DNA from: Crocodylus rhombifer
Taxonomy: Eukaryota > Chordata > Crocodylia > Crocodylidae
Assembly (NCBI GenBank): GCA_038503035.1
Contig: JAVSML010001078.1
Coordinates: 503,972-567,971, forward strand
DNA: 64,000 nucleotides
Direction of reading: 5' to 3'
The position numbers and the translations under genes are program-made. Of the stretch, positions 34,001-45,497 are shown in pieces. The notes under the pieces were generated by a model, which saw only the letters and a program-made list of their open reading frames with translations, had not been told where the DNA came from and made no database searches. Numbering within the stretch: the first letter of the stretch is position 1; every line of letters starts with the position of its first letter.

Positions 34001-37000
34001 TGGTAACGATCTCTCCCTTCCCGCAGCACCGGGGCGTGTTCTGGTTATTCCTTGTTGTGAATGGGCTTTATTTATTCAGAGTCTGATTTATGTCCTAACG
34101 GCACTGTAATCCAGTCAAACCCACGTGCGCGCTTCTCGCCATCTGGAGCAAAACTGCATCGCGCTCCAAGTGAACTTTGGGAATGGCTCTGTGGGGCCGG
34201 GGAGAGCCAAGTTACCGACCGTCCTAAGCTGGCATCTCCTCCCTGCGGCTGAGTCACCTGGCACCGGGCGCGGAGCAAGGCGCTCGGACCCCGGCGGTGT
34301 GAAATGTTCGAGGTTTGCTTCGGGTCTTGTTCCGATCTGCCGTCCCTTTGGAGAGCGATGCAGCTGCAACCCTGCCGGGGAGCTCTTGCCGCTGGTCAGG
34401 GAGGGTATTTCCCAGCGATAGCTCCAGGAAAGGAGGAGAAGGGTTTGCTCGTTGAAAAAAATGTTCGGATTTTGCTTGTCGCCCGGCCAGGAGGAGAAAG
34501 CAGCACTTCGGGTTCCCGCGGGTTCCTCTCCAACGTTTCCATCACCTTTGATTGCAGAAGAGCCGTCAATCAAGCCATTGGCCTCTTTCCCTTCTTTTTT
34601 TGCCCCCTGCCTCCCTCCTTGCTATCCTTGACTTCCTGAGGAAAACGTCCATTTCTCCTTCTTTTCGTAGGGCATCTTTGTAGAAGCGGGGGACGGGCCT
34701 ACCAGCTTCATGCTGCTGAGATCTCCAGCCTCCGACCAGGGCAACAAAATTATGGGTGGAAATCAGTGGAACGGTGCTGCATTTAGTATTGCCGTAGGCA
34801 GGGAGCAGACGCCTTGAGGAAGCCCTCAAGATGCAAGTTGTTCTGTCGGCTCCGCTAGGAGCGTTGGGTGTCCAGCGCCGCAACACTGCACATAGGACTC
34901 AGCAGCGCCTACAAGTTATTAGCCACCTTCACAGTACATATATGTGGTCAAATCAGAGCGTTACTGGACTCTCTCCCTGCCAGGAGAGCGCTGCATGCAG
35001 CAAAACTGTATAGAGGGGACCTGTTTACCTCCTCCAAATTGCAAAAAAGCAGTGCTAACCTCACGCTCCGGTCGTCTGTGCGCACAGATAAGAGACAGGG
35101 CCTGCACGTGCAACCCCTGGAGTCCAAATGAACTCATTGCCCTGGATGCTAAAGTAAACGTCTTCCCTCCGCAGCTCAGCACGGGCGCCCCAGGGTCATC
35201 GGGGGGACGGTCTGCATCTCAAACCCGTCCCGCATGCGCCTGCCCGTATCGGCGAGAGAGCACCTTCCCGTGCTTCGCCCCGGCAGCTCGCGCGGCAGGA
35301 CCCTCTCCCCTGCGGATCTGCTGAGGGGACACTTCCAGACGAGCTATTTTGGGCAAATCTTCCCAGGAAACGTGGCCCCTTCGTGTCCGGTTTTGCAGAG
35401 AAAAGCCTCCGCAGGTTGTTACTGCCCGCCGGGTTCCCAGGATGCAGGTCCGGAGCCTCTCGTGCACCAGCCCGGTCAGGTTTGGAGAGGGAGAAGGCGT
35501 GGGCGATCGTCCCACGCGTGGGATGTGACTTGAGCGCGGCCCCCGCGCTGTGACCCTACGCTTAGCCGAACCTGACGCAGCCCTCGGCTTGCAGCTCGGC
35601 CCTGCCCGCCCCGGGGTCTGCTGTGAGCGTCCTCCACTTGACCACCCTCCTTCTCCCAAGCAGGTGGCGGTGGCCCGAGCGCCCCCGGCGCAGTCCTAGC
35701 AGCGTGGGGAGAAAGGGACGCGAGGGCGTCCAGCCTCTAAGTGCTCGCACTGCAGCCGGCCGGCCGGCCCTAGTTGTCCTCGGGTGCCTGCCCCGTAGCG
35801 AGCGCCCGTGCTGTTTCACGCGGTGCAGGCGCTTGCTCCGCGGGCTCCCGAAGCGCCCAGGCTCTGCCGTCGGTGCGCGCGTCTCCTCCGAGTTCAGCCG
35901 GGTTGGATCCTTACCCCTCCTCGCCCCACGAAAGGTGGCCTGTAGCTCGTGGCGGGGCTGGGGTGAGGCTCAGGCCCGAGGGCCGGAGCCCCAGCGCGCC
36001 CCTTGGGCCGTCGCCGGGAAGGGGAAGATCTCGGACAGCCGTCCCTGGCCGCTCCGGCTCTCGTCCGTGCCAGACGGCGCTGAGCGGTCGCAGCGGGGCT
36101 GAGATCACTGGGTGACATCATTGGGGCGTAGGTCCTGAGCGGGGACCGCGTGCTCGCCGCGTGAGGCCTGGTCCTGCTGCATCCCCGCTCGGTCCGCCTG
36201 GCCTCTTCCCCCTCCCAGCTCCGGGACGAGCGGGGTCATTCGCTCCCATTGCTTCTGCGTGGGGGGCCTCTCCTGCCTGGCAGGGTTTCCATAACGAGCC
36301 CTTCCTCGTCCGGACCTGTTATCTTGAAGTGAAAAGTTTTCTTGGCTGTCCGGGCTGATCCCCGCGTAGGCTCCCGAGCTCGCTCGAGCCACCTGCTTAC
36401 ACGCAACCGGAAGGCAAAAGGAAGGCGCGACTCTGCCGTGCATTTCTGCGCTCGCCTGCGGGGGAGTAGCTTGGACACAGCAATCGGTGACTGAGATTTG
36501 CTCCTTGGGGTGATGGGGTCGACTGCCGCCCGGGGTTAGTGGGCAGAGAAAGCCCTTAGCAGGCAAAGGAGATTTTGGAAAGGGAGAAATAAGAATTAGG
36601 TCCCCCCCGCAGAGATGAATGTCCCTAGCAAAGCAGCCAGGACGTGGTGCTTGTGCAACAGCCGGTCTCGGAGGGCAGGGATGGGATTTGCAACGAGGAG
36701 CAACCTCACCGTGCAGGTTGGGGAGCTGGGGAGAGGGGATTGAGGAGCTAGTCACAGAGGGGGGATTGTGTGTCGTGGGGCTGAGTGGAGGGGGTGCAGG
36801 CCCAGCTCTGCGCGGTTGTGCCTGGGTGTGTGCATGGCTGGGGCTCAGCCCCGCGTCCGGCAAAGCGGGCAACCAGTGGGCACTGTGGAGATGAGCGGGG
36901 GATGGGGGAGGCTGGTGCTTGCCTTCATCCCGCGAGGAGGTGCCGGCATCTTCTTAGTGCCACGGGACGGGGTGATAGCCAGTATTTATCGTGGGTGAGT

Positions 37001-37884
37001 GAGGCAGGAGGGGCGAAGCGTGCGTCTTTGGGCTGGGGAGACGCAGAGCCAGAGTGGAAAGGGGCTTGGGATCATGTTGAGCAACTAGGACCATTTACCC
37101 GGGTCCCTTAAAATCCAGCACGCGCGCTGGATCCCTTCCCTTGGGAGCTTGCACAAGCAAAGGGCTGATCCAGGTGCAGCGCTCCTCCCCAGAAGTGGTT
37201 GCATTTCAGTGCTAGGTAATGCGGGGCACTGAACTTGTACCCTCCCTGCCAGGTACAAGTTGTGCTTCTCCCACCCTCCTCCTCATCATCATCATCACAT
37301 TAACAACAGTAACAGAGGGAATTGTGTTCGCTGACAGTTTACTGGCAAATGGCCTTCTAGGTTGTGCGAATCTGTGGACAGACGATCATCATTCTTGCAG
37401 CCCCTCTTCCACGGCCTCCAATCAGCAGCCAGAGAGACTCCCCAAAATCCAGCCCAACCTGTAGGAGCCTCTGAGCGATTCGGACGGGGCTCGCCCTCTG
37501 CCCCGCGACAGCCCCCCACGCACACGCGCGTGCGACAGGCCTCCTTTGCACCCGAGCGGTCAGGGAGCTTGCAGCGTAACTTAAGCGAGGAAGAAAAGAG
37601 GAGGGCTGGCTTATTCTCAGGGATGGAAACAGGCCGTTTGCAGCGGCACCTGTCTCCAGCACCAGAATTTGGGCCTGATTCTCAGCTATTTCTTCCTTTC
37701 CTTTATGATAGCTGATATTAGCCCCCGAGCAGAACAGCTACCCCAGCTGGGGCACCCCGGTGTACGGGGCAAGCCGGGGTGCACTACACCAGGGGTATCT
37801 GCTGCACAAGGCCTGCAGGAGAGGAGGGGAAACAAGGCGTACTTCAGAGCAACTCTGTGGTGGCTCTAACTTCTGGAAGGGACC

Positions 37885-37940
37885 TGGGCAGGGAGCAGAA
37901 AGCAGAGCAGCAGAGCAGACAGGGGAGGGCGAGGAGGACC
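37885..37940. repeat. AGCAGAAAGCAGA dispersed repeat, second copy
   Basis: GGCAGGGAGCAGAAAGCAGA and GCAGCAGAGCAGACAGGGG match the segment at 19240-19285 with one or two changes. Confidence 0.6.
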
Positions 37941-38361
37941 CGGGCGCCCGCTAGCAGTGGGCTCGCGTCGGGGGCTGCGGAGCGGCTCTCCAGGAGCCTC
38001 CTGCCGGGATCCCAGCTGCAGCCCGCGTGGCGAACACCGAGTCACGTAGGGGAGGTTTTCCTTGCAGCCGTCGAGGCTGGCAGCGGGAACGAACGCTGGG
38101 ATCCGGCTGTCCCTGGCCGGGCGCCCGGAGCAGGGCTGGTCCGGTGTCTTGCCAAGCAGCAGATCCACCCGGTGCCTGGGGGCTCCTGCTCTGCTCGCCG
38201 GGAGCAAATGCGCGGAGCAGCACGCTCATGCCCTGGATCCCACCTAGTATCTCCACGGGGAGAAGGCTCAGAAAGTTTAGCTGCAAATCTCCTGGGGGCC
38301 GCTGATGGGCAAGGTCTCATTTCCCGATGTGCCCATCGGGGTCTCATTGCGGCTTGCTTTT

Positions 38362-38475
38362 CATAGACTCGTAGAAAAGGAGGGTGTGAAGGCACACCGG
38401 GGGGTCACATCGAGTCCAGCCCCCGCTCCAAGCAGGACCAGCCCCGACTGCATCATCCCAGCCAGGATTATTTTC
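38362..38475 (-). mobile_element. CR1 LINE tail fragment
   Basis: It has AGACTCGTAGAAAAGGAGGG, GTCACATCGAGTCCAGCCCC and GCTCCAAGCAGGACCAGCCC. Confidence 0.85.
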
Positions 38476-41333
38476 CCCGCTAAAAAGGAAAGTTGGGGCA
38501 AGAGTCAGCTCCTTGCACAGGGGAGGCCAGGGCCCTCTTGCTGCAGGTGCCAGGAGGTGGCTTGCAAGGCAGATCTGGGCCCCCAGCGGCACGCCGACCC
38601 CCTTCCCTGATCCCCGAGGGCTGCCGGCTTGCACACCCAGCTCCGGGGGCACGGGGGGGAAAGCAGGCACTTTTCTGGCGGATAAAGATGAGCAGTGCGG
38701 GGAGCTGGGCAGCCGCCAGGCACTTCCAGCAGCCTCCTCCGCACGCAAACCCCGGCCCCCGGTGCCTTCCCGGGGCTTCGGCTCTCCCTGCACCCGCTCC
38801 GTGGCGCCGGGAGGCCGCGGGGCTTGGCCCAGCCGCTCCCTGCTCTCCGGGTTTGGTGCGGGGACAAATTCCAGGTCTACCAAATTGCTTCGACTTGCTG
38901 TAATTTCTACGGCCGGAGTCAGCCGCGTGCCGCCGGCACCGCCTTCGGAAAGGACAAGGGGTATGTAGCCGCAGCTAACTTGTTTCTCTCGTTTCCCCCC
39001 AAAAATTAAAGTAGGCCTCGAAGGGCGCAGAGCTTCGCGTCCTTCCGCGGGAGCGGGAGTGACCTCGGCACGGACGGGACCTGGGTTCAACGAGCCACGG
39101 GCTCCTCTCTCCTCCGGGCGTGGTTTTCGGCAGAAATGCTCTTTTTGGGACACCGCGTACATCGTCTTCCATTGAAGGGGTCAGGTGTTGGTCCCCGGCG
39201 GGGTGCTGGACCAAGCGCCTTGATGGGGCTGCGCCTCCTCCCTCCTCTCTGCGCTGGAGACAGCGGTGCGGGGCTGACCCGGGGCAGATGGGTTGGTTTC
39301 CTCAAGAGGACGGTTATTCGGCTGTTCGCGCCGCTTTTCCCGCCTGGACTTCGAGTCGGAGCAGCAAAGAGCCCCTAACGTATTATAGCTGGCCAGGGTC
39401 TTCATTAAAGGGGCGCGTCTGCACCCCTCGTTGGGGTTTTGGAAATAGGAGCTTGCAGGGCGCGATGCTAAGGACATTTGTGTGCGTAAGAAGAGACGCA
39501 GCATCCGCCTGTCCTGGCAGCGCTGGAAACCCGGATGCCAGCGCCCCGCCGTAGAGATCGGAGAGTCTCTCGCTGGGACTGGCGAGACACAGGCGGGCTG
39601 CAGACGGGCACTGATGCTCAGCACCGTGCGTGAAGGACATTGGGGTCTCCTGGGGGTTGCTGGGGGTCAGCGCGTGGTGGAAACTGGGCCCGGGACGATG
39701 CTCCCGAGGTCCCCCGGCCTTCCCGAAACCGGGGCACGTTGGCCATGTGTGAACAAGGGTTCGGCCAAACCCAAGGCGCGTGGTGCCACCTCCTGGTCGG
39801 CCCGTGGATTGCTCCGCCATCACCTCGCCCCGGTGCCGATAGCCCAGGGCTTGCAAAAGCCCCTCAATAGAAAATAACCCCCCCCCATCAGCTCCCCCCA
39901 CAGCTACTAACAGTGGACCCAAACTACTTCTTCACCTCCTGTGCGCCGCCCTCCGGCAGGGTCGCCCGTCCGTCCAGCGCGGCTCCACGCCGGCCGCGCC
40001 TGCTTCGGTGCGGTGGTGAAAATACCCATGGGAGCTTCCTTGAGGGGGGCTTGGGGGGGCTTGAGAAGGACCGGGAAATAATTCTTGCACTAGAAACAGC
40101 CCTTGGGTCTTTCTCGGTACCGTAGCGCAGGCTGGGGGGTGGTCGCCCACTTTCAGTCAGTCCTTTCGAGAATGACAGGCGCAGCCTGATAGGCCCGACG
40201 CCTTGTCTTTCTGCACGAATTACCCCGGGCCCCGTTTTCCCGAGGTCCCGTGCCCGGGCGGTTTCTCTGTCACCGCCGAAGCATCATCGCTGGCCTTTTG
40301 GGAATGTATCGCAGGGGGTCCTCCGGAGGCTAGAACTTTATTCGAATTTAGACCCCAAAATAACTCTTTTACTCCGGTGGCTGCATGAAAGGTCACAAGT
40401 CAGCTAAGTATAGGCTGTCACCAACTTGCTCCTATATATAACCGCTCAGGAGACTTGACGATATCCCATCTGCTAAAACCATACCGGCCGAGGGATCACG
40501 GCATCCAGAAGGCCTCCCGATATATTTAGGGGCAAGTACAATGGGTAAAGCGGCAGCTGACTTAGCGCTGCCTCTGTTCCCGGCGAGGGGAGTTCGTTAG
40601 TGCTCAGAGCCATAAATGTCGGTGCTCCGAGGTAGGAATTTGGATAGCGTCGGATGCCGCGGCGCTGCGGAGGACGTAGATCCCCTGCGCGGGGAGCATG
40701 CAGCCACCGCAGACGTGCAGCCGCCTCCGAGCGGGGGCTCAACCCCGCTCGGCGTCAACCGTGCTACCCAGGAGGTCTTAAAAAGACAGCCATCCTCCGG
40801 TACTTGAGCCGTGGTGCTCGGCTCACTGACAGGAGCTGGCCATCTCTGCCGAACTCCTTCATCCTCATGGAAGGGCAAAGGCCTGTCCTGAGACCAGGTA
40901 GCCGCTCAGCCTAGCGGTGTGGAGGCTCGCATGGCCGAAGCCCCAACCTGAACGGCCATTGCCCGTTTACATTAGGGTCAACCCCAAATGCCCTTCGGCG
41001 GGTAGGACCTATGGGTAGCTCCGCTGCTCTGCGGCAAATAAAATATCCTTGCACGCCACAGAGCCCGAGGGTACAGAGACCATGCGTGTTTTTCCACCGT
41101 ACTAATTGGGGGTGGCCTGTATCTGCAGCATGCAATGCAGCGTCCGGAGAGGTTCGCTCTCGTTGGAGCCCTGAGTGCATGCTCCAAGTGATGAGAACAG
41201 GGGCTGACCTTTCTAGGAAGGGAAACACAGTCGTATGTGGCCTTACGAAGCGAAGTGGGGTGCGTCAAGCTGGCAAGCGGTGGGTCGACGAGGCCCCGCC
41301 TGCTCACGCCGCACCCTGCCTTTCTCCCTCCAG

Positions 41334-41560
41334 AGAAGGAGTCCCGAGAGCATGAGGAGCCGACCACCTCGGAGATGACGGAGGAGACCTACGCGCCCAA
41401 GGGATACAGGCCCAAGCACCCGCGCCTCTCCGAGCAGAAGGCCGAGGCCCTGAAGAAGGACCGCAGGAAGAAGTTGACTTCGAGCAAGTTCGTCGGCGCG
41501 GCGGAGAACACGGCGCACCCCCGGGTCGCTGCCCCAGAGCTGAGGCCAGAGTTCGAGCTG
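41334..41560 (+). CDS. IGFBP5: IGFBP5 exon 2: variable linker with PAPP-A cleavage site
   Basis: The acceptor CTCCCTCCAG precedes the exon, which completes codon 111 (Glu) and encodes residues 112-186. It opens with KESREHEEPTTSEMTEET, nearly as in human. Residues 151-163 read KKDRRKKLTSSKF; the family is cut by PAPP-A and PAPP-A2 between the Ser and Lys equivalent to 161 and 162 here, and the context is conserved. VGAAENTAHPR follows. This central region carries sites for proteolysis, O-glycosylation and phosphorylation in mammals. The exon ends at a codon boundary with GAGCTG/GTGAGT. Confidence 0.95.
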
Positions 41561-41838
41561 GTGAGTCTTGCATGGGCCCTTTCCCCTGCACGCCGCCTTC
41601 CCCTTCGTTCTTCCTTTCCTTTCCCCTCTCCCATTTTCCCTGCCCCACCAGAGGAGGCTTGGGCTGCTCAGGCGTCTGGTCTACTTGGTGGGAAGAGCAA
41701 GCTGGAAAGCACAGAGCTGTGTCCCAGCCTCAGCCCGGAGGGATTCACCCCTCCCGGGCGACCCCGGATGGGACGGGGTGTCTTCAGGCCGGTCGGGTCA
41801 GGACGGTGGGGCTCACCCTGGTTGTCACCTCTCGGCAG
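41561..41838 (+). other. IGFBP5: IGFBP5 intron 2 (278 bp)
   Basis: It has GTGAGT and CTCTCGGCAG boundaries, phase 0. It is C-rich on the left and holds no repeat that I recognise. Confidence 0.9.
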
Positions 41839-41958
41839 GGTCCTTGCCGCAGACAAATGGAGGCGTCGCTGCAGGAGCTCAAAACTAGCCAGCGGATGAT
41901 CCCCAGGGCCGTGCACCTTCCCAACTGCGACAGGAAGGGTTTCTACAAGAGGAAACAG
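41839..41958 (+). CDS. IGFBP5: IGFBP5 exon 3: start of thyroglobulin type-1 domain
   Basis: It encodes residues 187-226, from GPCRRQMEASLQELK to YLPNC-type and DRKGFYKRKQ. In this sequence PRAVHLPNCDRKGFYKRKQ is readable with the first two C-domain cysteines. The basic residues from Arg218 onward form the left half of the heparin-, matrix- and ALS-binding motif and the nuclear-import motif described for mammalian IGFBP5. Both ends are at codon boundaries, with donor AAACAG/GTAGCG. Confidence 0.95.
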
Positions 41959-42530
41959 GTAGCGTCTTCACTGGAAGCCAGTGCGGTCCGATTCAGGGGG
42001 GATGACCCCCTCTCTCTCAGCAGTGTCCTAGCAGGGGGCACAAATCTGCTAGAGCCGGGATCGAGAGCGGCTCCCAGCCCCCTTCGGGCAGCAGCCCGTG
42101 GAAAATCATGGCAATACTGCGCCTGTTGTCCAGCGCAGCGGTGCCTGAGATAATCAAAATGTCAGAGACAGGAAGGATTGTTTTCCTCCATTTTCTAGCT
42201 GGGAAACTAAGAGCTTTGCCCGCACAGCCCCACTCTGCAACTCTTTGTCCATCTCCGTTAGCAGCCCCTTAGCTCCCCGGCTGCAGTCCAGGCCGCCCTC
42301 AAGCAAGTCCCCGCTAGCCTATTCCTCATTGCCGTCTGCTCTCACTTCATTCAGCTGTGGGAACGCACGGCGAATCGAGGCAGGCAAGGTCATTTGGGTA
42401 GATCTGCTATTTTTGATTAGACCCACTCAAATAGTCGGGAAAATTCTTCTTTGCAAGCTTTCGGGTATCAGTGCCCGTGGTCCGCAAGCTTGACAGCCTT
42501 TCTCTGACGTCTCCCCGCGTCTCTCCGCAG
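41959..42530 (+). other. IGFBP5: IGFBP5 intron 3 (572 bp)
   Basis: It is a GT-AG, phase 0 intron. A family A element lies at 42383-42488, ending about 42 bp before exon 4. A branch-point-like CTCTGAC lies near 42501, between the element and the acceptor CTCTCCGCAG. Confidence 0.9.
42383..42488 (+). mobile_element. Dispersed foldback family A copy in IGFBP5 intron 3
   Basis: It has GGTCATTTGGGTAGATCTGC, TTTTTGATTAGACCCACTCA and TTTGCAAGCTTTCGGG. The start matches the copy at 48555 (GGTCATTTGGGTAGATGTGA). Confidence 0.75.
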
Positions 42531-42662
42531 TGCAAGCCGTCCCGAGGTCGGAAGCGCGGACTGTGCTGGTGCGTGGACAAGTACGGCCTGAAGCTGCCAG
42601 GGAGCGGGTACGTGTCCGGAGACCTCCAGTGCCACCACTTCGACAGCAGCAACACCGAGTGA
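42531..42662 (+). CDS. IGFBP5: IGFBP5 exon 4: end of thyroglobulin type-1 domain
   Basis: It encodes residues 227-269 and a TGA stop. CKPSRGRKRGLCWCVDKYG is close to mammalian IGFBP5 and completes the basic stretch (residues 218-235). The CWCV core of the thyroglobulin type-1 fold and the last cysteine (LQCHHFDSS) are present, giving six C-domain cysteines in total. It ends SSNTE, against SSNVE in human. Confidence 0.96.
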   Translation, partial: CKPSRGRKRGLCWCVDKYGLKLPGSGYVSGDLQCHHFDSSNTE

Positions 42663-42722
42663 ACCCCCTGCTGAGACCTCCCCGACCCCCGTGCCTCCCC
42701 GCGCCCCGGACTCGGACTCCTT

Positions 42723-42730
42723 TCATCTCA
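42723..42730 (+). promoter_or_regulatory. IGFBP5: Candidate miR-143-3p site (TCATCTCA)
   Basis: It is an eight-base match to the complement of the miR-143-3p seed with A opposite position 1. It lies 61 bases after the stop codon. IGFBP5 is a reported miR-143 target in muscle cells of mammals. Function here is inferred. Confidence 0.5.
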
Positions 42731-42736
42731 TTTTTA

Positions 42737-42742
42737 AATAAA
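42737..42742 (+). terminator. IGFBP5: Early AATAAA, possible proximal poly(A) signal
   Basis: The canonical hexamer lies 75 bp after the stop. The following 40 bases are A-rich and lack an obvious GT-rich element, so use is doubtful. Confidence 0.25.
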
Positions 42743-43216
42743 AAGAAACAAGCTGAAGAACCTGAGAACCTTGGAATCGACAGTCCGTCCTCGACCTCGG
42801 CCACCGCGACGACACAGACTGACAGAGGACAGGAAAGGAGGAGCAGAAAGACGAGCCAGTGGCTTCCTCCGTGCCTCATCCCTGCTCCCCGCGACTCCCC
42901 CGGCCACGGCTCCCTGCTCCCCGCCAAGGAGCGGAGCCAGCACGAACCTGTAGGAATTGCTCGAAAGCACTTGAGTTGGTGTTTTGCTCTCGTGGCTTGC
43001 TTTGATTTTTACTATTCCTTCGTTTTTTATTTTTTACTTTTTGCCCCGGATTAGCGAGCCGCTTCCCCCGCGGTCTCTGGAGAAGACAGAGGAGCCCTGC
43101 CATGAGCAACACGCCCGCTCCTGCCACTCGAGTCCCTTCTTCCATGTCCGATTTTCCCCTTCCCCTCTCCTCTGCTAGGACTTGAGTGGCTTTGATTTTT
43201 ATCCTCCTCTCTATCG

Positions 43217-43240
43217 ATATATCTATAGCCATAGATATAT
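43217..43240 (+). other. IGFBP5: Perfect AU stem-loop in the IGFBP5 3' UTR
   Basis: ATATATCTAT and ATAGATATAT form a 10-bp perfect stem with the loop AGCC. The AU-only nature apart from two GC pairs makes it a plausible but weak hairpin. Confidence 0.6.
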
Positions 43241-45497
43241 GCAGATTGCTGGGGGTTCGTAGATAGCCTTTTATATACCTTTTTTTAATGGTTTGCCTTA
43301 TGCGAGAGAGCGGGTCAACGGCGCAGATGCCAACCAAATGTATTGGTAGACTTTCAGAAAAACAACCCCGCCTTTCCAGCCCCTCGGGGGAAAGGGGTGG
43401 TGTCCCTTCAGCAGGAGATCTCGTTTCCTGGCACGTGTGACTCTGTTGAGCTGTTCTCCATCAGCGTGGGGACGTCTGTGGTCTGTCGCCTCCTTGCAAA
43501 AGCAGCCCCTGTCCTGAATGGTGGCGCCTTCAACTTCAAGTGCAGAGCCGTTCCCTTGAACCATCTCCTGGGCTTGTCACAGACAAACATCCCTTGCAAG
43601 TCGACCGCGAATGTTCAAGCCCGTGCATTACTTAAGGGGTTGTGGGATCGGGGCATTCCTTGGCCCCCCTGGCACCATATGTGTCACGACGATGATGAAG
43701 ATGAAGACGGTGATGGAGAGAAACTAATGACATTTTTAATTGCCCATCCAAATATGTGTTTGCCCCAGGCCAAGATGCCGTTTCGAGGCTGGTGAATGCT
43801 ACACACCCATGCGCACACAGATACGTGCAAGCCCATATCTATTTTTTTCCCCTAGTCCAGTGTTCAAACACCCCTTTCAAGGCTCCTGCAGATGGTTTCC
43901 ATTCGCTCCATACAGTCAGAGGCCCCCAAGTCCAACCAGAGCAAACCGGGAGGCCTCAGGGCATGTAAATGGACTCAAGCTGCTTCGCCAGGCTTAGACC
44001 GCGACGTCCTTGGGACTCTACTTTTCTTCTTGAGTCTGAGACCGTTTCTTCTCTTATTTCACCATGACAAGGGTCTTGGCTAGGTTTGCTTCTACAGAGA
44101 CCCTGCAGGAAATAAAACAGCCCTCCAGGGAAAGGAGCAATGGGCTTCATCCTTGCTTTGGAGACCTACTAGTGATTAAGAAGCCTCTCCCTGTTGCTAG
44201 ACGTCTGCGCGTGCAGACACGCACGTGCACACGAAACAGCGGCCGTTCCCTCCCAGACGGGGAGCGCTGTGCGTCAAGACGTGTGGGGCAGCAGGCCGGG
44301 AGCACGGCCAGACAACATGCTGACTTGAGACACCCGGGAGAGCACACCTGGGAAGAAGGATGCCCACCGCGAGCACAGGTCAAAGGGAACCGGCGAGCCT
44401 CCGGGAGGGACAATAGCTTTGCGCTAAAGGGACGCTGGTCCAGCTCTGTCTCCCTCTCACCCTGGACCTAGGAGGCAGCTTCGGTTCTGGTTTCACTCTG
44501 GATTGCATTGGCATGGGAGGTTGGGTGTAGGGGAGCGGAGGAGTGGGCTGCCTGGCGAGTCCCGGGTGTGAAACAGGGCTGCCCGGTGGCCTCAAAAGGC
44601 CTCGCTCTCCGGGCTTGGGGCAGAAGGATTGAGGAGGCTTTGAAACATGCTCCTTGTTCCCCGGTGCTACGGAGGGTCCTGCCCTGCCAGGCCTCCAGCA
44701 GACCGGTAGAGGAGGCTCTGGGCTGCTCCGCCTCATCCTCTGCAAAAAACCCTTGTGCGCCATGCTCGCCGGCTGGGCGTATTGCACAGCGGCCTTGGGG
44801 GTTCCCTGAATTGGGGGGGATGCTCGGGGGGAGCTTTTTCTACACCTGCAAAGACCCCTCTTTGCTGCTGCACTTGTGTGAAGGGTCCTTAGTGTCACTG
44901 GGATCAGGACCAAGCCGTGTGAATAGCAGAGAGGAGAAAAATGGCAGGAACACCCCCCCTGCAGCCCATCTCCATCACCAGGGATGGGGATTTCCTGAGG
45001 GTCTCACTCCTGGCTGTCACATCCACTGGGCTGGATCCAGCAAGGTGCCTAAACCACTGCACCCCAGAGAGGCTGGTCACCATGTACAAAGCCAGGGCCT
45101 AGCTCAGCATCCGCCTCTCCCCCCTACAAGGTGCGGGGCTGTGCAGATCCAGTCTCACTCGGTGCCACTTTCCCTGTGTGCGTTACCGCAGGCATCTCCG
45201 GGGTCAGAGCAGGAGTTTTTGGGTGGTGACGGAGGGCATTGGAGGGGATCGGGGATGCCCCAGCTTGGCAGTGGTGGGAGAAAGGGTGGGTGGCTTGGAA
45301 AGGGTTTGAGTAGTGGGGCAAAGAGGAAGCCCCTCCTTGAGAGAGGGCCGTGCCCCAGGCATGACGGCATCCCATGGGTAGGCCTTCCCTTCTCTCTTCC
45401 TCCGGCTGTCCTCAGAAGACTGCTCTCGCCTGCCTATGGCCAGTACCCCCCTCATCCAAGACGCCTCCCTTTCCCCTCTCTCTCTCGTTCTTTTCTC

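Larger units (their letters stand above)
25276..41333 (+). other. IGFBP5: IGFBP5 intron 1
   Basis: This is a GT-AG, phase 1 intron of about 16.1 kb. It starts with a CR1-tail tandem array (25340-26410), then a CR1 (26517-26890). After that, 26900-30210, 31090-38360 and 38480-41330 are largely GC-rich unique sequence with no exon or named repeat I can support, apart from a CA/TG tract, CR1 tails and a minisatellite listed separately. Long introns of this gene in other vertebrates also separate exon 1 from a tight exon 2-4 cluster. Confidence 0.9.
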
